A DNA stretch of 64,000 nt, taken from positions 62,001-126,000 of the forward strand of contig NZ_CAJXTC010000006.1 of NCBI RefSeq assembly GCF_913060805.1, in the 5' to 3' direction. This stretch comes from an uncultured Draconibacterium sp. (GTDB lineage: Bacteria; Bacteroidota; Bacteroidia; Bacteroidales; Prolixibacteraceae). Position numbers and translations under genes: made by a program. The notes under the pieces were generated by a model. It saw nothing but the letters and a program-made list of their open reading frames with translations. It was not told the origin of the DNA and made no database searches. Positions 52,555 to 61,057 of the stretch are shown piece after piece; the first letter of the stretch is position 1, and each line of letters opens with the position of its first letter.

Positions 52555-55500
52555 ATGAATAAAACTCGAATCTTACAAAAACATTTAACTGCATACCTGC
52601 TGGTAGTGGTTTTAGCTGCTATGTTTGGCTGTTCAAAAGAAAAGGTGGCAATTGATAAACTCACCGTTGAATATATGCCAAATCCTTTGGGAATTGATGT
52701 GGAACTTCCGCGCTTCGGATGGCAAATGAAAGCTCCCGAAAATCAACATGGATTTTATCAGACTGCTTATCAATTGCAGGTAACGAGTGCCGATGGCGAA
52801 CTTGTTTGGGACTCGGGTAAGATTGACGATGGTAAAGCTTTGGCGATAGAATATGCCGGTAAACCATTAAAAGCCGAGACAAGATATAACTGGACAGTGA
52901 ATGTCTGGGATCAAAACAATGAAATGCATGCAGCAAATTCATGGTACGAAACCGGAATGATGAACCCAAATATTGAAGCATGGGACGGCGCCCAATGGAT
53001 TGGCGGAGGTGATGACGACCTTGTTTTCTTTGCAGATTATCAATTGATTTTTGGATTGAAATACAAGGTGGCAATTGAAGAAGGAAGTACAAAAGCGGGT
53101 TTTATTTATGGTGCCAACGACCTTCGTTTAATGGATAAATACAAAAACATTTACCAGCTCGAAAACAAGCTCAACGAAAGTTACATCAAGCTCGAATTGG
53201 ATATTTCAGACCTTGAAAAGTCGGCAAATGGATTAGCTAAAATGAATATTTACCGCGCCGGTTACGCACCTAACGATGATGCAAATGAACCGTTTAAAAC
53301 ATTTACGGTAAAATCCTCTGTAATCAATTCGAAAAACAAATATGCCCCTCATAATATCGCATTTAACAGTGCTTATGGAAAAATTACGATTAGCATTGAC
53401 GGAAAGGATGATTTTTTTGTAAGCAATAAAGCCAATCAGCCAAGTGGTGGAATGCCACAGTTTGGGCCGGGTAACAGTGGGGCAACCATAATCCTGAACC
53501 CGATAGGACACAATCACGACTATATTCCGTTCGGGATGGTTTGCGATATGGGCTTCTCAATGGAGGCTGGACAAAAAGCTACTTTTTCTGATCTGGAAAT
53601 TTTTAATGACCGGACGCCAAATAATACACTTTTTAAAGAAGACCTTTCGGACAATTATAATGGAATTTTCGCGGGGAAAGTGAAGGTGGAGAATGATGCG
53701 TATGTTGTTGAAGGAGGCCAGACCGGTAGTTTTATTGTTGCCGATCCGAGTCGAAATGCAGCACCTATGTTACGCACTGAATTCAATACGAAAAAAGGAA
53801 TAGAAGCGGCTCGTTTGTATGTTACTGCCCGCGGTATTTACGAGGTTCAAATAAATGGAGAAAAGGTAGGAAACGACTATTATAATCCCGGGCAGACACA
53901 ATACAACAAAACACATTTCTACCAAATCTACGATGTTACCGATCAACTTCAGGAAGGAGCGAATGCTATGGGAGCAATGCTTTCTGAAGGTTGGTGGAGT
54001 GGACTTTTAAGTTTTGGTGCCATTTGGAACCATTTTGGCGACCGTCAATCGTTGCTGGCAAAACTGGTAATTACATACGACGATGGTTCAAAAGATGTGA
54101 TAGTAAGTAACGATAAAGACTGGCAATTTTATAGCGACGGACCAATTCAATACAGTAGTCTTGATCTTGGCGAGATTTATAATGCCACGAAAGAAGAAAA
54201 AATCGCAGGATGGTCTGAGGCCGGATTTGATAATTCCGAATGGGTATCGGCTTCTATTGTTCCGCTTGAAGGAACTACTTTCGATGAGGAAGAAAGGGAT
54301 TTTACCGGCGAGGTTACCCAGTTCAATTATGATGAAATGAAACTGATCGGTCAGATTGGTGACAACGCCGGGCAATACACTACATTAACGGCACAAAGCA
54401 TGGACGAAGTGCGGACGGGTGTTTATGTTTACAATATGGGGCAGAACTTTGTTGGTGTGCCAAAAATTACCATAGCCAATGGTGCTCCCGGCGACACTAT
54501 GATTCTTCGTGTGTCGGAAATGTTGTACCCCGATCTGGAAGAATCGGGCGATAATGTGGGGATGATTATGACGGAGAATTACCGCGCAGCCATTAGTCAG
54601 GATATGTATATTATGAAAGACGGAGAACAGGTTTTCCAGCCAAAATTTACTTCGCACGGTTACCAGTATATCGAAATTACCGGTATCGATCAACCGTTGC
54701 CATTGGAAGCTGTTCAGGGTGTTTCAATTAGTTCGGTGGTTGAGCTTACTGCCGATTATAAAACTTCAAATTCAAAAGTAAATCAACTTTGGTCGAACCT
54801 TACCTGGTCGAATGTCGATAACTTTTTGACCTTGCCAACCGATTGTCCGCAGCGTAATGAGCGCATGGGTTGGTCGGGTGATATTTCTGTTTTCTCACGA
54901 ACTGCAACATATATTTCCAATACTTCTCAGTTCTTGCGCAGGCATATGATTGCCATGCGCGACGTTCAAAAAGCAAGTGGTAAGTTTACCGATATTGCTC
55001 CGATTGGCGGTGGTTTTGGAGGTTTGCTTTGGGGAAGTGCAGGACTAACAGTTCCATGGGAGGTATATCAGCAATACAACGATGAGGCGCTGTTGGCCGA
55101 GCACTACGATGCAATGGTGGCTTACATCGAGTACCTTGACAAGTCGATTGATCCAAAAACAGGAATGAGCAGCGATGTTCAGTTGGGCGACTGGTTAGGA
55201 CCACAAAACAACCAGCTTGGACCGCAATTTTTGGCAACTGCTTATCACGTTTACGACTTGTGGATTATTAAAAATACAGCAGAATTACTGGGAAAGGAAG
55301 AGGATGCCGCACGTTTCGAAAACATGTATCAGGATCGAAAAGAGTTTTTCAATAAAACCTTTGTGAACGACGAAGGAAAAACGCTTGGCCTTATTGGTGG
55401 GGGCGGATTTGGTGCTCCTCCGGGGCAAAAAGCTGAATTCAAATTGGCAGATACACAAACTTCTTACGCCGTTGGTTTGGCACTTGGAGCTTTTGATGAA

Positions 55501-56163
55501 GACAAAGAGCAAGAAATGGCGCAACGGCTTGCCGAAAGTATTGAGCGTAAGAATCTGGATGACGAAGGTATCGAACGCCCGGAATATTCATTAATGACCG
55601 GATTTATCGGTACTTCGTGGGTGAGCAAAGCACTCTCGGATTACGAGTACAACGAGCATGCTTATAAACTACTTCAAAATAATCAGTATCCATCGTGGTT
55701 GTATTCTATCGATCAGGGCGCCACAACAATTTGGGAACGCCTGAATGGTTATACAGTTGAGAACGGTTTTGGCGGAAACAACAGTATGAACTCGTTTAAC
55801 CACTATTCGTTTGGTGCCGTCGGACAATGGATGATTGCCTACTCGTTAGGTATTCAACGTGATGAGCCGGGCTTTCAAAAGTTTATCCTGCAACCAACAC
55901 CCGATCCAACAGGAGAGATGACATGGGCAGAAGGTTATTACGAATCGATGTACGGTAAAATCTACAGTAAATGGGAAGTTGAAAACGGTCAGTTGACTTA
56001 CACAGCAACTGTTCCGGCCAACACTTCAGCAACATTGTATTTGCCCGCAAAATCGGAAAATGATGTTATTGATGCGAATGGTTGCGAACTGCTTAAGTTT
56101 GAAAATGGGAAAGCGGTTTATTCTCTGAAATCCGGAAAATATAGTTTCGTTACAAACTTATAA
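52555..56163 (+). CDS. GH78 alpha-L-rhamnosidase lipoprotein with long N-terminal insertion
   Basis: A 1202-residue inverting alpha-L-rhamnosidase. The lipoprotein signal is LVVVLAAMFGC (Cys26). The N-terminal fibronectin-like domain (MPNPLGIDVELPRFGWQM) is followed, at about 155-395, by an inserted beta-rich domain with a laminin-G/concanavalin look (NSAYGKITISIDGKDDFFV). The rhamnosidase N domain resumes with LYVTARGIYEVQINGEKVG. The catalytic barrel shows the family signature DCPQRNERMGWSGD at 763-776 and a second carboxylate in TTIWERLNGY. The start is 11 bp after the GH5 stop codon. It would remove terminal rhamnose, as in rhamnogalacturonan side chains. Confidence 0.93.
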   Translation: MNKTRILQKHLTAYLLVVVLAAMFGCSKEKVAIDKLTVEYMPNPLGIDVELPRFGWQMKAPENQHGFYQTAYQLQVTSADGELVWDSGKIDDGKALAIEYAGKPLKAETRYNWTVNVWDQNNEMHAANSWYETGMMNPNIEAWDGAQWIGGGDDDLVFFADYQLIFGLKYKVAIEEGSTKAGFIYGANDLRLMDKYKNIYQLENKLNESYIKLELDISDLEKSANGLAKMNIYRAGYAPNDDANEPFKTFTVKSSVINSKNKYAPHNIAFNSAYGKITISIDGKDDFFVSNKANQPSGGMPQFGPGNSGATIILNPIGHNHDYIPFGMVCDMGFSMEAGQKATFSDLEIFNDRTPNNTLFKEDLSDNYNGIFAGKVKVENDAYVVEGGQTGSFIVADPSRNAAPMLRTEFNTKKGIEAARLYVTARGIYEVQINGEKVGNDYYNPGQTQYNKTHFYQIYDVTDQLQEGANAMGAMLSEGWWSGLLSFGAIWNHFGDRQSLLAKLVITYDDGSKDVIVSNDKDWQFYSDGPIQYSSLDLGEIYNATKEEKIAGWSEAGFDNSEWVSASIVPLEGTTFDEEERDFTGEVTQFNYDEMKLIGQIGDNAGQYTTLTAQSMDEVRTGVYVYNMGQNFVGVPKITIANGAPGDTMILRVSEMLYPDLEESGDNVGMIMTENYRAAISQDMYIMKDGEQVFQPKFTSHGYQYIEITGIDQPLPLEAVQGVSISSVVELTADYKTSNSKVNQLWSNLTWSNVDNFLTLPTDCPQRNERMGWSGDISVFSRTATYISNTSQFLRRHMIAMRDVQKASGKFTDIAPIGGGFGGLLWGSAGLTVPWEVYQQYNDEALLAEHYDAMVAYIEYLDKSIDPKTGMSSDVQLGDWLGPQNNQLGPQFLATAYHVYDLWIIKNTAELLGKEEDAARFENMYQDRKEFFNKTFVNDEGKTLGLIGGGGFGAPPGQKAEFKLADTQTSYAVGLALGAFDEDKEQEMAQRLAESIERKNLDDEGIERPEYSLMTGFIGTSWVSKALSDYEYNEHAYKLLQNNQYPSWLYSIDQGATTIWERLNGYTVENGFGGNNSMNSFNHYSFGAVGQWMIAYSLGIQRDEPGFQKFILQPTPDPTGEMTWAEGYYESMYGKIYSKWEVENGQLTYTATVPANTSATLYLPAKSENDVIDANGCELLKFENGKAVYSLKSGKYSFVTNL

Positions 56164-56214
56164 CCAGAATTTTCATCAACTTTTGGAGTTGGAACCTTGA
56201 AAAAGAACGCTAAA

Positions 56215-57939
56215 ATGAATAAAACATATCTGAGTTTATTTCTACTATTTCTTCTGAGTCAATGTAATTTGGCCAACAAAACGGAGAACCCTGATTATAC
56301 CGATCTGGGCGAAAATGCATACCTGTTCTCACCCGAAATGGAAATGGGAACCATTCAGCATTTAATCGATTCAATCTACGCTATTCAAACAACTAATGAG
56401 AGTGAATTTAACGAGAATCGTATTGCCTTTTTGTTTCAACCGGGCGAGTATGAGCTCAATGTAAAAGTTGGATATTATACACATGTTATCGGCTTGGGTC
56501 AATCTCCAAACGATGTTACTATTAATGGTTCGGTAACGGCAGTTGCACCACCAACTTATAATGGTAGTGTATTAATAAATTTTTGGCGGGCAGTAGAAAA
56601 CCTAACGATAAATCCATCAACCGATTCGACCAATGTTTGGGGAGTTTCGCAAGCTGCTCCAATGCGGAGAGTTCATGTGAAAGGTAATTTGCAACTTCAT
56701 GATAATGGCGCTGCCAGCGGAGGATTTTTAGCCGATTCAAAAATTGATGGGCAGGTAGTTTTTGGTGGTCAGCAACAGTGGTTTTCACGCAACAGCGAAT
56801 GGGAAAGTTGTAACGGAGGACTGTGGAATATGGTTTCCTTAGGTGTTATTGGAGCACCCGAGGCAGATTGGCCAAACAAACCCTATCTTTCAATAGAAGA
56901 TACGCCATTTGTTCGTGAAAAACCGTTTTGGAGCATGAATGACTCGGGCGAATTGTGGCTTGAGGTTCCCGCATTAAAAAAGAATACAAAAGGTGTTAGT
57001 TGGGACAGCACGAAAGAGAGCAGCAACAAAAAAATTAGTATTTCGGAATTTTATATTGCTAATCCAAAAGTTGACAATTCTGAAAGTATTAATGCCGCTT
57101 TGGCTGATGGGAAAAACATTCTTTTTACTCCCGGAATTTATTGGCTGAAAAACAGCATTGAAGTAAAAAATCCGGGCACAATAGTTATTGGAATGGGAAT
57201 GCCATCGCTGATTCCAGAAGGAGATAAACCGGTGATAAAAATTGCCGATGTTGATAATGTAACTTTAGGTAGTATTCTGGTGGATGCCGGTTTGACTAAA
57301 ACAGATCAACTGATTCAGATTGGAGAGCCAGATGCCAATTTGGATCACAGCGAAAATCCCACATTCATTTATGATCTTTTTATTCGTGTAGGAGGTTTTC
57401 ATGCAGGTACTACAAATAATTGTGTAACCATAAACAGTAACAATGTTGTGGTTGATCATGTTTGGCTGTGGCGCGCAGATCACGGCAATGGTGTTGGTTG
57501 GGATATTAACAAAGCAGCGAATGGTTTAACGGTAAACGGTAATGATATTACGATTTATGGCTTGTTTAACGAGCATTTTCAGGAATATCAAACCATATGG
57601 AACGGCGAAAATGGAACAGTTTATTTTTACCAGTGCGAAATGCCATACTTTGTGCCAACTCCTGAAGCCTGGCAACATGACGGCAAAAATGGATATGCAT
57701 CCTATAAAGTAGCCGATCACGTTAAAAATCACCAAGCCTGGGGACTGGGTATTTACAACGTATTTTTTAACAGTGCCGCTATTGTTGATTATGCTATTGA
57801 AGCTCCACAAAGTCTTGAACAAAACTTTCATCAGGCAACTACTATTTGGCTTGGCGGAAACGAGGGGAGTGAAGTTAAAAGTATTATCAACGGTAAGGGA
57901 GCTGCAGTTAATCAGAACAACAGAAAAGCGACCTGGTAG
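56215..57939 (+). CDS. Parallel beta-helix lipoprotein, function unknown
   Basis: A 574-residue lipoprotein read from the ATG at 56215 (MNKTYLSLFLLFLLSQC, Cys17); a TTG six codons upstream is less likely. The protein is rich in short repeating beta-strand turns (VENLTINPSTDSTNVWG, VDNVTLGSILVDAG, CVTINSNNVVVDHVWLWRADHG, LTVNGNDITIYGLFNEH) typical of right-handed beta-helices of the pectate-lyase/GH55 kind. The conserved-looking NNVVVDHVWLWRADHGNGVGWD segment could be part of an active cleft. It closes the GH5-GH78 gene group and is followed by a terminator. It may be a lyase, hydrolase or glycan-binding protein; I do not recognise a characterised family with certainty. Confidence 0.72.
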   Translation: MNKTYLSLFLLFLLSQCNLANKTENPDYTDLGENAYLFSPEMEMGTIQHLIDSIYAIQTTNESEFNENRIAFLFQPGEYELNVKVGYYTHVIGLGQSPNDVTINGSVTAVAPPTYNGSVLINFWRAVENLTINPSTDSTNVWGVSQAAPMRRVHVKGNLQLHDNGAASGGFLADSKIDGQVVFGGQQQWFSRNSEWESCNGGLWNMVSLGVIGAPEADWPNKPYLSIEDTPFVREKPFWSMNDSGELWLEVPALKKNTKGVSWDSTKESSNKKISISEFYIANPKVDNSESINAALADGKNILFTPGIYWLKNSIEVKNPGTIVIGMGMPSLIPEGDKPVIKIADVDNVTLGSILVDAGLTKTDQLIQIGEPDANLDHSENPTFIYDLFIRVGGFHAGTTNNCVTINSNNVVVDHVWLWRADHGNGVGWDINKAANGLTVNGNDITIYGLFNEHFQEYQTIWNGENGTVYFYQCEMPYFVPTPEAWQHDGKNGYASYKVADHVKNHQAWGLGIYNVFFNSAAIVDYAIEAPQSLEQNFHQATTIWLGGNEGSEVKSIINGKGAAVNQNNRKATW

Positions 57940-58018
57940 TGTTTGTCTCACACCCGTTTAAGGTCAAAAAATGAAATAAGATAATTAGTTTTTCATACAT
58001 AGTCTAGTTTAGTTGGCG

Positions 58019-58051
58019 GGAGGTTGTCGGGTTCGACAGCCTCCTTTTTTT
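58019..58051 (+). terminator. Rho-independent terminator after the beta-helix gene
   Basis: An 11-bp stem with one G-T pair (58019-58029 with 58034-58044, loop GGTT), followed by seven T residues. It ends the plus-strand glycan genes just before the oppositely oriented histidine-kinase gene. Confidence 0.88.
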
Positions 58052-58053
58052 GC

Positions 58054-59406
58054 TTAAAAAACCAGAACCGCTGAAGTATATTTATCAGGAACAGAGCTCA
58101 TTTTCAGGCTGCCACCATGCAATTGCATGATTTGCCTGGAAATACTGAGCCCAATCCCCGAACCATTTTCTTTGGTAGTGAAAAAGGGAACAAAGATTTT
58201 ATCCATCAACTCCTCCGAAATTCCCGGTCCATTGTCGGTAACAGAAATGGTCGGGTGACCTGTTTCATTCACCATTGCCTTAATCGTTATTTTTGCATTT
58301 TCATTGCCTTCATTGGCCTGATACGCATTTTTTACAAGATTGATTAATACCTGTGAAATCTGTTTTTCATCGGCATGCAATTCCAGTTCTTCAGGAGTAA
58401 CATTGCACGATAGCTCCACATGGTCGGCATTCTCAAACGACGACGATAAAATTCGGATATGATCGATAAGGTTACTCACCTGGAAGACTTTCTTTTCAGG
58501 AGCCGGAAGTCGTGTGATCTTTCGGTACGACTCCACAAAATTGATCAGTCCTTTGCCTTGCTCGCGAATAACTTCCAATCCGCGAATAGTTGTCACTATG
58601 GTTTTTGTATTGATATCTTCCGGCGACACCATTGCCCCGTTTTTGTAAAAATATCCGGCCAGACTTTCAGATAACGAAGTAACCGGAGTGATGGAGTTCA
58701 TGATCTCGTGCATCATAACACGTATCAGTTTACGCCACGATTCCAGCTCTTTTTCATCCAGCTGGTTTTTAATGTCGTGCACCGAAATCAGCATCAACTC
58801 ATCTTTCTCCGAGATAAATGAATTCGACTTGATGAGCAGTTGAAAAATTCCGCTTTTTAAGTGCAGTGTAATCAGACGTTGTTCTGTCGGTTGGATCTCT
58901 TTTATGGTTTGAAAGAGTTTAGGATCAATCCGCTCCAGCTGGTTGATGTGCGTAAGAACATCCACTTCAAAAAGTTGTTTGGCCAGCTTATTCGAATGCA
59001 GAATAAAACCTTTTCTGTTGAAGGTGAACATGCCCGTGGCAGCGTGTTCCAGCAGTGCCTGGAAATACTGTTCCTGCTTCTGGTTTTCCAGGTAGATTTG
59101 TTGTATTTGTGAGTTTACTTTTTGTAGGCTTTGGTTCAGGTCGTTTATAACTTTGTGGTTGATATTATTCGGGAACCGAAGCGTAGAATCTTCATTTCTG
59201 ATGGCATCGAAAAAGTAGAAAATCCGGCGGTTAATGCGGTTAAGAAAGTAGATGAGGTTGATGGTTACTCCCAAAAGAAACAGCGAGGGGATGATGGCAA
59301 AAACGTAAGCTTTTTGATCGAAGATAAGCCACCCCAAAAATAGGGCACCGGCCAGCAAAAGCAGGACTCTGACAAGGATTTTGACGTATAGATTCTTACT
59401 GATCAT
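58054..59406 (-). CDS. Membrane sensor histidine kinase (NtrY-like)
   Basis: A 450-residue kinase. Two membrane helices lie near 8-27 and 33-53 (VLLLLAGALFLGWLIF; AIIPSLFLLGVTINLIYFL), with almost no periplasmic loop. A linker region leads to a PAS-like domain (about 115-215, ALLEHAATGMFTFNRKGFIL), then HisKA with WRKLIRVMMHEIMNSITPV (about 222-240). The HATPase domain shows LINLVKNAYQANEG, VTDNGPGIS and KENGSGIGLSISRQI. It overlaps the regulator gene by four bases (ATGA), so the two are translated together as a two-component pair. It probably senses membrane or cytoplasmic stress rather than a sugar. Confidence 0.92.
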   Translation of the reverse strand: MISKNLYVKILVRVLLLLAGALFLGWLIFDQKAYVFAIIPSLFLLGVTINLIYFLNRINRRIFYFFDAIRNEDSTLRFPNNINHKVINDLNQSLQKVNSQIQQIYLENQKQEQYFQALLEHAATGMFTFNRKGFILHSNKLAKQLFEVDVLTHINQLERIDPKLFQTIKEIQPTEQRLITLHLKSGIFQLLIKSNSFISEKDELMLISVHDIKNQLDEKELESWRKLIRVMMHEIMNSITPVTSLSESLAGYFYKNGAMVSPEDINTKTIVTTIRGLEVIREQGKGLINFVESYRKITRLPAPEKKVFQVSNLIDHIRILSSSFENADHVELSCNVTPEELELHADEKQISQVLINLVKNAYQANEGNENAKITIKAMVNETGHPTISVTDNGPGISEELMDKIFVPFFTTKENGSGIGLSISRQIMQLHGGSLKMSSVPDKYTSAVLVF

Positions 59407-60767
59407 AGCCCGTATTTTTTAATTTTATTATACAGCGTTTGGCGTGTAATTCCGAGCTTTTCGGCAGCCAGACTCATATTCCCGGCATTTTTATCGATGG
59501 CCGAAACGATCATGCGTCGTTCCATTTCTTCAATGGTCAGCAGCTCGTCTTCAAACTTCGATGCAAATACCTGTTTAAAGAAAAAATCTTCCGGTTTTAA
59601 TACCATTGAATCGCTCAAGATCACAGCTTTTTCGATGGTATGTTGTAGTTCGCGAATGTTGCCGGGCCAATTGTATTTCAACAATTTTTCCTGTGCCGGC
59701 TGATTAATTTTCAGGCCGTGTTTTTCGTATTTCGCAGCAAATTTCTTCAGGAAGAAATCGGCCAGAACAATTATGTCGTCGCCTCTTTCGCGCAGTGGCG
59801 GAACCTCTATCTGAATGGTGTTGATGCGGTACAACAAATCTTCGCGAAACAAACCATCGGCTACCATGTTTTCCAGTTTTTTGTTGGTGGCGCAAACCAG
59901 TCGTATATCAACCGGAATCGGTTTGTCTGATCCCAGTCGCATAAACTCACGGTTCTGAATGGCGGCCAGCAATTTGGCTTGCAAATGAAAGGAAAGGTTC
60001 CCTATCTCGTCGAGAAAAAGTGTTCCTTTGTGCGCCGTTTCAAATTTACCGGCGCGGTTTTCGCGGGCATCGGTAAAAGCACCTTTTACGTGGCCAAAAA
60101 GTTCGCTTTCAAAAAGTGTTTCGCTAATGGCGCCCATGTCAACACTTACCATAACCTCATTTCGGCGCTGCGAAAGGCGGTGTATTTCGCGGGCGATCAG
60201 TTCTTTCCCGGTTCCGTTTTCGCCGGTAATCAGGATATTAGCATTGGTTTTTGCTACTTTGCGCACCATGTTCATCACCTGCGTAAGTTGTGGCGACGAG
60301 CCAATAATAAATTTCTGATCGCGGTTGAGTTCCTGTTTTAAACCGGCTTCTTTTTGCCGGAGTTTTCCAACTTCTGTTTTCGAAAAATTAAGTTGAACGG
60401 CAGCTTTAATCGTTGCCAGCAGTTTGCTGTTGTCCCACGGTTTTGGCACAAAATCTGTGGCTCCCTGTTTCAGTGCTTTTACGGCCAGTTCCACTTCGCT
60501 ATAGGCGGTGATCAGCACTACCGAAATTTCGGGATAACTCTTTTTAATCTGTTCGAGCCAATACAAACCTTCGTTGCCGGTGTTTATTCCGGCTTGAAAA
60601 TTCATGTCGAGAATAACAACATTGTAGTTGCCAATCCTGAGTTCGTTGGGAATCAAATTCGGATTGGTAAGTCCTTTTACGACATCGAATTCCTGGCCCA
60701 GCAAAATTTCCAGGGTGCTGATGATACTTTTGTTGTCGTCGACTATTAAGATATTTCCTTTTGGCAT
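59403..60767 (-). CDS. NtrC-family sigma54-dependent response regulator
   Basis: A 454-residue regulator starting at the ATG at 60767 (MPKGNILIVDDNKS); an in-frame ATG at 60788 lies inside a palindromic repeat and is unlikely. The receiver domain (1-120) has the phospho-acceptor Asp in NVVILDMNFQAG. The AAA+ sigma54-activation domain (about 140-375) shows Walker A GENGTGKEL, the GAFTDA loop in HVKGAFTDARENRAGKF and Walker B GTLFLDEIGN. A Fis-type helix-turn-helix ends the protein (MSLAAEKLGITRQTLYNKI). The GAFTDA motif means it works with sigma54, and a -24/-12 promoter lies before the divergent efflux genes. Confidence 0.95.
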   Translation of the reverse strand: MPKGNILIVDDNKSIISTLEILLGQEFDVVKGLTNPNLIPNELRIGNYNVVILDMNFQAGINTGNEGLYWLEQIKKSYPEISVVLITAYSEVELAVKALKQGATDFVPKPWDNSKLLATIKAAVQLNFSKTEVGKLRQKEAGLKQELNRDQKFIIGSSPQLTQVMNMVRKVAKTNANILITGENGTGKELIAREIHRLSQRRNEVMVSVDMGAISETLFESELFGHVKGAFTDARENRAGKFETAHKGTLFLDEIGNLSFHLQAKLLAAIQNREFMRLGSDKPIPVDIRLVCATNKKLENMVADGLFREDLLYRINTIQIEVPPLRERGDDIIVLADFFLKKFAAKYEKHGLKINQPAQEKLLKYNWPGNIRELQHTIEKAVILSDSMVLKPEDFFFKQVFASKFEDELLTIEEMERRMIVSAIDKNAGNMSLAAEKLGITRQTLYNKIKKYGL

Positions 60768-60780
60768 GGTGTACAATATT

Positions 60781-60867
60781 GTTGTCATTTCGAAGGAGGA
60801 ACGACTGAGAAATCTCTTGCAATTTATTCTGAAGAAACAGATTTCTCACTGCGTTCGAAATGACAAT
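60781..60867. repeat. 87-bp palindromic intergenic repeat
   Basis: TTGTCATTTCGAA (60782-60794) and TTCGAAATGACAA (60854-60866) are perfect inverted copies. Inside them GAGAAATCT and AGATTTCTC form a second pair. Repeats of this wording are, as I recall, scattered through many Bacteroidota genomes; I could not check copy number. It lies in the 5' region of the NtrC-type regulator gene and covers an alternative start codon. Confidence 0.6.
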
Positions 60868-61015
60868 TGATTTTGGAACTGATGGATCAAAATTAGATCA
60901 AGCCAAAACCAATTCCAATCAACTGTAAAAATATTTTACAATTTTCTGTAAATAATTTTAACGTTTTTAAGAGAGGGCAATTTGTAAGGTGCACGAAATC
61001 AGGGTAAAAGGTTTG

Positions 61016-61031
61016 TGGCATTATAATGGCA
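61016..61031 (+). promoter_or_regulatory. Candidate sigma54 (-24/-12) promoter for efflux genes
   Basis: TGGCATTATAATGGCA has GG (61017-61018), 10 bp, then GC (61029-61030), as needed for sigma54, with TGGCA at -24 and TGGCA instead of TTGCA at -12. It is 27 bp before the TolC-like start codon. The divergent gene encodes a sigma54-activating regulator, which supports the call. Confidence 0.55.
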
Positions 61032-61057
61032 CGGGGAGTGGAAACAATTTTTACACG

